Below are positions 4,784-8,684 of a stretch of DNA of 8,684 nucleotides, one piece after another. Both the position numbers and the translations under genes were made by a program. Below the pieces are notes generated by a model. That model was given only the letters and a program-made list of their open reading frames with translations, had not been told where the DNA came from and made no database searches. How positions within the stretch are numbered: the stretch's first letter is position 1; every line of letters begins with the position of its first letter. This DNA comes from Megamonas sp. UBA1796 (GTDB lineage Bacteria; Bacillota; Negativicutes; Selenomonadales; Selenomonadaceae). The stretch lies in NCBI GenBank assembly GCA_002319795.1, contig DCFU01000003.1, positions 1-8,684 on the forward strand, written 5' to 3'.

Positions 4784-6175
4784 TTAAAAACTATCATCTA
4801 TAGGTGTATCCACAATCACCTTAATATTGACAAATTCATGAATTCCCAGATCAATCAACTCATGCCCATAACCTGAATTTTTGATGCCACCAAATGGAAT
4901 ATCTGCTTTGACGCCGGTTGGATGGTTGATATACATCATACCCGTATCAATCTGCTGCGCTACATGCTGACCGCGAGCGAAGTTATTTGTAAACACAGAT
5001 CCACCCAAGCCAAAAGGTGAATCGTTCGCCAGACGGATAGCGCCAGCTTCATCAGGCACACGATAAATCTGACTGACAGGTCCAAACATTTCGGTATGAT
5101 ACGCTGGATTCCCCGGTGTAATATTCGTCAAAATAGTCGGCTGATAAAATGCTCCTTTTGCAGGAACCATATCCCCGACTCTTTCGGCGGTCGCACCGGC
5201 TGCAACAGCGGCGTTTACCTGCTTACTCAAAAGATCGACCGCATCATGGGATGAAAGCGGCGCCAGCGTAGTAACAGCATCTAACGGGTCTCCAGCCCTC
5301 AGTTTTGCGACGCCGGCTTTATACTTCTTGAGAAATTCATCATAAATGGCATCCACCAAAATGATTCGTTTCGACGATATGCAAACCTGCCCGGAATTCC
5401 AGTGACGGCCAAATACAGCCCAGTTAACCGCCTTGTCGATATCTGCGTCATCGAGTACAATAAAGGCATCAGAACCACCAAGTTCGAGTGTGCTTTTTTT
5501 CAGGTATTTACCAGCGATAGAAGCCACTGCAGCACCAGCTTGTTCACTTCCAGTCAGTGCTACTCCCCGCACACGTGGGTCAGACAAGATCAAATCATTA
5601 TGATCGTGTGAAGCATATAGATTAACAAAAGCTCCTTTTGGTAGACTGGCTTCCATAAACAGGGCTTCAAAAGCAGCCGACGACTGCGGCACATTCGAGG
5701 CATGTTTCAGTATGAGTGTGTTTCCAGCCATTAACTGTGGTGCAGCCACGCGCACAATCTGATAATACGGGAAATTCCAAGGTTCCACAATATAAAGTAT
5801 GCCTAGCGGCTGGTAAACCAGTTTGACAGCACCCTCTTTTAATCCATCAACCGATAAACTGCGCGGCTTCAGCAAAGATGCACCATTTTTTGCATAATAC
5901 TCCAGTATTTTTGCGCTGAGTTCAACTTCAGCTTCAGCTTCGCCAAGCAGCTTACCCATTTCAAGTGTAAGTATCTTTGCGTACTCAGTATGTCTGGCAC
6001 GCAAAATACGTGCCGTACCCGACAAAACTGCAGCCTTTGTCTCAAAACTTGCTTCCTTCCAACTTTTGAAAGTATTATCAGCTAAGCTGATGGCATCTTT
6101 GACTTCCCTGTCCGTTGCGGTCGGAAAAGTTTTTATTTTCTCGCCTGTATAAGGATTGATCGTTGCATACGCCAT
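4784..6175 (-). CDS. Aldehyde dehydrogenase, succinate-semialdehyde dehydrogenase (Sad/YneI) type
   Basis: 463 residues, full family length. Catalytic residues are in place: N134 in EPWNFP, cofactor-binding K157 in LKHASNVPQ, the GSE motif (209-211), general base E231 in ELGGSD, and nucleophile C265 in SGQVC. The KHASN version of the cofactor motif and the overall length match the YneI/Sad group, which oxidises succinate semialdehyde to succinate with NAD(P)+. Related enzymes act on other short aldehydes, so the substrate is inferred. Cytoplasmic, with no signal peptide. AAAGGAGG lies 8 nt before ATG 6175. The FMN reductase gene ends 104 bp upstream on the same strand without a T-tract terminator between, so the two probably form one operon. 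The gap carries an inverted repeat (6216-6262). No clear terminator follows the stop; a weak GTAGCC/GGTTAC stem lies at about 4731-4746. Confidence 0.9.
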   Translation of the reverse strand: MAYATINPYTGEKIKTFPTATDREVKDAISLADNTFKSWKEASFETKAAVLSGTARILRARHTEYAKILTLEMGKLLGEAEAEVELSAKILEYYAKNGASLLKPRSLSVDGLKEGAVKLVYQPLGILYIVEPWNFPYYQIVRVAAPQLMAGNTLILKHASNVPQSSAAFEALFMEASLPKGAFVNLYASHDHNDLILSDPRVRGVALTGSEQAGAAVASIAGKYLKKSTLELGGSDAFIVLDDADIDKAVNWAVFGRHWNSGQVCISSKRIILVDAIYDEFLKKYKAGVAKLRAGDPLDAVTTLAPLSSHDAVDLLSKQVNAAVAAGATAERVGDMVPAKGAFYQPTILTNITPGNPAYHTEMFGPVSQIYRVPDEAGAIRLANDSPFGLGGSVFTNNFARGQHVAQQIDTGMMYINHPTGVKADIPFGGIKNSGYGHELIDLGIHEFVNIKVIVDTPIDDSF

Positions 6176-6215
6176 ATGAATTTCCTCCTTTTTTTATTGT
6201 CTCATTATCATGATT

Positions 6216-6262
6216 GTTGGCAAAAACAGCTTGCGCACTGTGCATTATCCGTATTTGCCAAC
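6216..6262. repeat. Long-loop inverted repeat between FMN reductase and aldehyde dehydrogenase genes
   Basis: GTTGGCAAA (6216-6224) and TTTGCCAAC (6254-6262) form a perfect 9-bp inverted repeat with a 29-nt interior containing a smaller GCAC/GTGC match. There is no T-tract on either side, so it is not a standard terminator. It could protect the mRNA between the two genes or lower expression of the second one. Confidence 0.35.
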
Positions 6263-6279
6263 GAATGCAGGTCCAAGAT

Positions 6280-6846
6280 TCAATGAGCGTCAGAGATAGT
6301 TCTCACCCACTCCGAAAAAGCATCGATAAAGTTTTTCAGATACGTACGAGTCGATTCATCAACAAGCTCTCCTTTTTCATTCAACAATGAGGCCACCTTA
6401 CTGATATAGGCCTCTGGTTGCTGAAGCAGCAACACGTTCAAAAATACCATAGGCTGACGCAAATGATGATTGGCTCCAAAGGCACCAAGTCCACCCGGAG
6501 ATACGCTGATGATACCCCCTGGCTTGCCATTCCAGACGTTATGGCCATACGGGCGAGAACCCACATCCAGCGCATTTTTTAATACGGCTGGTATAGAGCG
6601 ATTATATTCCGGTGTCACAAAAAGAAAGCCGTCGAGATCTGCCACTGCATGGCGAAATACCTCATAGGACGCAGGCGGCTTCCCGTCATCATCAAAGTCC
6701 TGATTATATAGCGGAAGATCTCCAATATTAATGAAACGAAATTCAAGTTCCGCTGGGAAAAACGATACAGCCGCCTGTGCTATGGATCGACTGAAAGAAC
6801 CTCTGCGAAGACTTCCCACAAAAATACCAATCTTTTTATTACTCAT
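6280..6846 (-). CDS. NAD(P)H-dependent FMN reductase-family flavoprotein (chromate reductase/azoreductase-like)
   Basis: 188 residues with a flavodoxin-like fold. The FMN-phosphate loop is GSLRRGSFSRS (11-21), and TPEYNRSIP (78-86) with KNALD is the family's second signature. SPGGLGAFGANHHLR (116-130) lies on the flavin face. The group includes ChrR/YieF and Lot6-type enzymes, which use NAD(P)H to reduce FMN, quinones, azo dyes or chromate, usually by two electrons. I place the start at ATG 6846, because AAGGAG is then about 8 nt away; the ATG at 6852 lies almost on top of the ribosome site. It is first in a likely two-gene operon with the aldehyde dehydrogenase, from the promoter at 6985-7013. 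A divergent pirin gene shares the upstream region. The natural substrate is unknown; a role in quinone or electrophile stress is inference. Confidence 0.88.
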   Translation of the reverse strand: MSNKKIGIFVGSLRRGSFSRSIAQAAVSFFPAELEFRFINIGDLPLYNQDFDDDGKPPASYEVFRHAVADLDGFLFVTPEYNRSIPAVLKNALDVGSRPYGHNVWNGKPGGIISVSPGGLGAFGANHHLRQPMVFLNVLLLQQPEAYISKVASLLNEKGELVDESTRTYLKNFIDAFSEWVRTISDAH

Positions 6847-6983
6847 AATCATTCTCCTTTATATAATAAATTTGCATATAATTCCGAATGTTTACCACAT
6901 CCCATACGATTTTACTCCTGCATTTTCGTCAGACTCATACCTAAGATTTCGGCGTATATTTGTTTCCAATTTCATGATAGTCT

Positions 6984-7003
6984 CATCATAGTATGTTATG
7001 ATG
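6984..7003. promoter_or_regulatory. Operator candidate over the -10 of the FMN reductase promoter
   Basis: CATCATA and TATGATG form a perfect 7-bp inverted repeat around a 6-bp centre. One arm covers the -10 hexamer and the other lies in the spacer. A dimeric repressor bound here (MarR/HxlR/TetR-like, by site size) would block RNA polymerase. No regulator gene of that kind is in the window. Confidence 0.45.
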
Positions 7004-7013
7004 TGTTTGTAAA
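6985..7013 (-). promoter_or_regulatory. Promoter of the FMN reductase-aldehyde dehydrogenase operon
   Basis: On the minus strand TTTACA (7008-7013) and TATGAT (6985-6990) are separated by exactly 17 bp, each 5 of 6 to the sigma-70/sigma-A consensus. The start site would be near 6978, giving a leader of about 130 nt before ATG 6846. Confidence 0.6.
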
Positions 7014-7265
7014 GCAGGCGATTATCTTATACATGATTATAGTGAATAAATCTGCTTTATATTTTAAACTGACTGGAGAATACTGTCGATCTATGCCTGC
7101 GTCAGAATCAACCTCACCTTTAGTTATACTGTAGAAAAAGATTCATACATGCGAATATAAACATACAAAAAATTCATCGTTCTATAACGGAATTCATCAA
7201 AACAATTTTCATTAATAGCCCTTTCGGTTATTTACTGAGAGTAGCACATAATAATATAAGGTTTT
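7014..7265. other. Intergenic DNA upstream of the pirin gene
   Basis: No open frame of note. TAAAGCAG (7010-7017) and CTGCTTTA (7052-7059) form an 8-bp inverted repeat 34 bp apart. A TATACT (7125-7130) resembles a -10, but no -35 lies at the right distance. Several ATTCAT words (7141-7211) are not phased by 11 bp, unlike the boxes at the copper locus. I cannot assign a firm pirin promoter. Confidence 0.4.
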
Positions 7266-7280
7266 AAGGAGGTATCTGAA

Positions 7281-8117
7281 TTGACTAAGCGAGAAATCAG
7301 CAAGCATATTCAGGGTCAAAAAACTGTGGATGGTGCCGGAGTCCATCTTGTTCGTGTACTAGGTAATAAAGATACGGAAGATTTCGATCCCTTTCTAATG
7401 CTGGATTCTTTTGACTCTACCTCTCCGTCCGACTATCTCGCTGGATTTCCTATGCACCCACATAGGGGAATCGAAACCATTACTTACCTGATTTCCGGCA
7501 GAATTGATCATGAAGATTCTCTGGGAAATAAAGGCTCAATTCACACAGGCGAGTGCCAATGGATGACAGCTGGCAGTGGCATTTTTCATCAGGAAATGCC
7601 AAAAACATCGGACAGAATGTTAGGATTTCAGTTGTGGCTGAATCTGCCTCGCAAAGAAAAGATGACAACACCTGCTTATTGCAGCCTTACAAGGGATATT
7701 ATCCCCAAAATCATCAACGGAAAAGCAACGATCAGAATCCTTTCCGGCTGTTTTCAGGGAGTTGCCGGAATGACTCCATCACATATTCTTACAACGATTT
7801 ATGACATTATGCTTCCAATCGGTGAAGAGATTACGGTTCCTACAAAGGCAGACGAAACGGTCTTTGTTTTTCTTATCGAGGGAAATGCTGTTATAAATGA
7901 ACAGAATATATCTTCAAAATCAGCGGTACTGTTCGGAAGTGGAGATGATATTACAGTTTCGGCACAGCCAAAATCTGCACTACGATTTATTTTCTTTTCG
8001 GGAAAGGCGCTGCATGAACCAATTGCCTGGGGTGGACCTATTGTAATGAATACGCAGGAAGAACTGACATCTGCGTTCATAGAAATTAACAATGGTCACT
8101 TTATTAAGCACAGTTAA
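7281..8117 (+). CDS. Pirin-family bicupin protein
   Basis: 278 residues starting at TTG 7281. AAGGAGG (7266-7272) lies 8 nt upstream and there is no ATG close by in frame, so the unusual start is well supported. The N-terminal cupin holds DPFLMLDSF, FPMHPHRGIETITY and FHQEMP. The four metal ligands of pirins are all present: H59, H61, H103 and E105 (human pirin: H56, H58, H101, E103). The C-terminal cupin is the usual divergent second barrel without ligands. Bacterial pirins bind Fe or similar metals; some (YhhW) have quercetin dioxygenase activity and others modulate partner enzymes such as pyruvate dehydrogenase E1. Which applies here cannot be told. It is divergent from the FMN reductase-aldehyde dehydrogenase operon, a setting consistent with a shared redox or electrophile response. 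No T-tract terminator follows; a weak AATTCTC/GAGAATT stem lies at 8244-8265. Confidence 0.9.
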   Translation: MTKREISKHIQGQKTVDGAGVHLVRVLGNKDTEDFDPFLMLDSFDSTSPSDYLAGFPMHPHRGIETITYLISGRIDHEDSLGNKGSIHTGECQWMTAGSGIFHQEMPKTSDRMLGFQLWLNLPRKEKMTTPAYCSLTRDIIPKIINGKATIRILSGCFQGVAGMTPSHILTTIYDIMLPIGEEITVPTKADETVFVFLIEGNAVINEQNISSKSAVLFGSGDDITVSAQPKSALRFIFFSGKALHEPIAWGGPIVMNTQEELTSAFIEINNGHFIKHS

Positions 8118-8317
8118 ATTCCAGACTAACACAGCAACTACTTGTGTAAACCCGTTTAGATGATAGTACTATTACGCAGATGAAAGTTCGTAAAAAATTC
8201 ATAAATCACAATAGGAAATCGAATTAAAATTTTAGTCAATAACAATTCTCAATAATTAGAGAATTTATCTAAGCATGTATCGAAAATATCTTCCGGTAAA
8301 TGCTCTTAAGACTCGTC
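8118..8317. other. A/T-rich intergenic DNA with a weak stem
   Basis: No gene seen. AATTCTC (8244-8250) and GAGAATT (8259-8265) form a 7-bp stem with an 8-nt loop. It may be a weak pirin terminator, or the far end of the decayed insertion sequence whose tnpA lies to the right. Confidence 0.35.
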
Positions 8318-8629
8318 TTAGGTTACTAAAACCACGTCCACTTTTTCCTGTTCCCGGATATATTTCGATACAGTGGCATCATTGAGACCTGCTGTACTTA
8401 CATAATATTCAGTCGATCAAAAGTGTTTGTGGCCAAATTTACACCTCAAATTACCGTGTTTGCTAAATATCATCATCGCATTTTTCCCTTTTAAATATCC
8501 TATAATCCCTGATATGCTATACTTAGAAGCTATGCCCAGCGGCAAATGCATATGGTCCGACATCATATGCCCTTCAATAATTTTTATACCTTTTCATTTG
8601 CATATTGCGTGCGCAACTAACTGAGTCAT
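8318..8629 (-). pseudogene. tnpA: Decayed IS200/IS605-family transposase tnpA
   Basis: Minus-strand translation gives KGIKIIEGHMMSDHMHL, then ISGIIGYLKGKNAMMIF, a FGHKHF segment, YYVSTAGLNDATV and KYIREQEK, ending at TAA 8318-8320. These are the hallmark segments of the Y1 HUH transposase TnpA, which cuts and rejoins single-stranded IS ends. The HUH metal pair (HMH) and the YxxxQ catalytic motif (YIREQ) are still readable. Two in-frame TGA codons interrupt it, at 8594-8596 (before KGIKIIEG) and at 8417-8419 (after HF, where the family has a conserved Trp). The N-terminal 45 or so residues are missing or unrecognisable: upstream of about 8629 the sequence becomes the hairpin pair at 8632-8671. 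The forward frame at 8427-8624 is a shadow. Non-functional as a protein. Confidence 0.8.
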
Positions 8630-8631
8630 GA

Positions 8632-8671
8632 CCTCCGGTAAACCGGAGGCTTGCTCTAGCCCTGGAAGGGC
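8632..8671. repeat. Paired hairpins, likely an IS200/IS605-type element end
   Basis: CCTCCGGT and ACCGGAGG (8632-8649) form an 8-bp stem with a 2-nt loop (7 bp if a 4-nt loop forms). GCCCT and AGGGC (8659-8671) form a 5-bp stem with a 3-nt loop. A short single-stranded stretch joins them. IS200/IS605 elements have subterminal hairpins recognised by TnpA. In those with tnpB, the right end is also the 3' part of the omega RNA, with compact GC-rich stems like these. No T-run follows, so a plain terminator is less likely. No tnpB is visible before the right edge. Confidence 0.45.
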
Positions 8672-8684
8672 ATATTACTAACAT

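Noticed and set aside
7141..7213. TTCATA/TTCATC words upstream of the pirin gene as further regulator sites
   Set aside because: Spacings are about 31, 20 and 15 bp, not multiples of 11, and only one copy is exact.
8417..8596. TGA codons in tnpA read as Trp (alternative genetic code)
   Set aside because: All intact genes in the window use TGG for Trp, and the regulator and kinase genes end in TGA, so TGA is a stop in this organism.
1..8684. CRISPR arrays, tRNA or rRNA genes
   Set aside because: No regularly spaced repeats of suitable length, no cloverleaf-like segments and no rRNA-like conserved stretches were seen on reading.

Overview
The window looks like chromosomal DNA of a low-to-mid GC Firmicute. 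Strong AGGAGG-type ribosome binding sites precede almost every gene, and one gene starts with TTG. The remnant of a desulfoferrodoxin/superoxide reductase gene points to an anaerobic lineage. The Negativicutes (Pelosinus/Sporomusa-like) would fit, but that is inference from protein style, not a database result.

Left part (1-4300, all minus strand): an apparent copper-handling locus. In transcription order it holds a 47-residue Met-rich-headed membrane protein (3902-4045), an exported multicopper oxidase with a Met/His-rich insertion (2397-3860), and a rho-independent terminator. An OmpR-family response regulator (1609-2295) and its histidine kinase (486-1607), whose short extracytoplasmic loop is packed with Met and His, come next. 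Last is a Met-rich secreted protein (1-310) that runs off the left edge. Upstream of both the membrane-protein/oxidase unit and the Met-rich secreted gene are TTCATA-like half-sites spaced by exact multiples of 11 bp, as expected for an OmpR/PhoB-type regulator. The simplest model is that the kinase senses copper (or silver) outside the membrane and the regulator switches on the oxidase and the Met-rich proteins. No copper ATPase or CopZ is visible in the window.

Middle (4300-4783): a gene-poor stretch with a strong hairpin, a decayed desulfoferrodoxin 5' end whose metal-ligand cysteines are largely gone, and a candidate promoter on the opposite strand (4108-4135).

Right-middle (4784-8117): a minus-strand pair encoding an NAD(P)H-dependent FMN reductase-like flavoprotein and a succinate-semialdehyde-type aldehyde dehydrogenase. 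Its promoter (TTTACA-17-TATGAT) carries an inverted-repeat operator candidate across the -10. Divergent from it is a pirin-family cupin with all four metal ligands. The three look like a redox/electrophile-stress set.

Right end (8118-8684): non-coding DNA, then a decayed IS200/IS605-family tnpA (minus strand) with two in-frame TGA codons. Beyond it lie two compact hairpins resembling an end of an IS200/IS605-type element.
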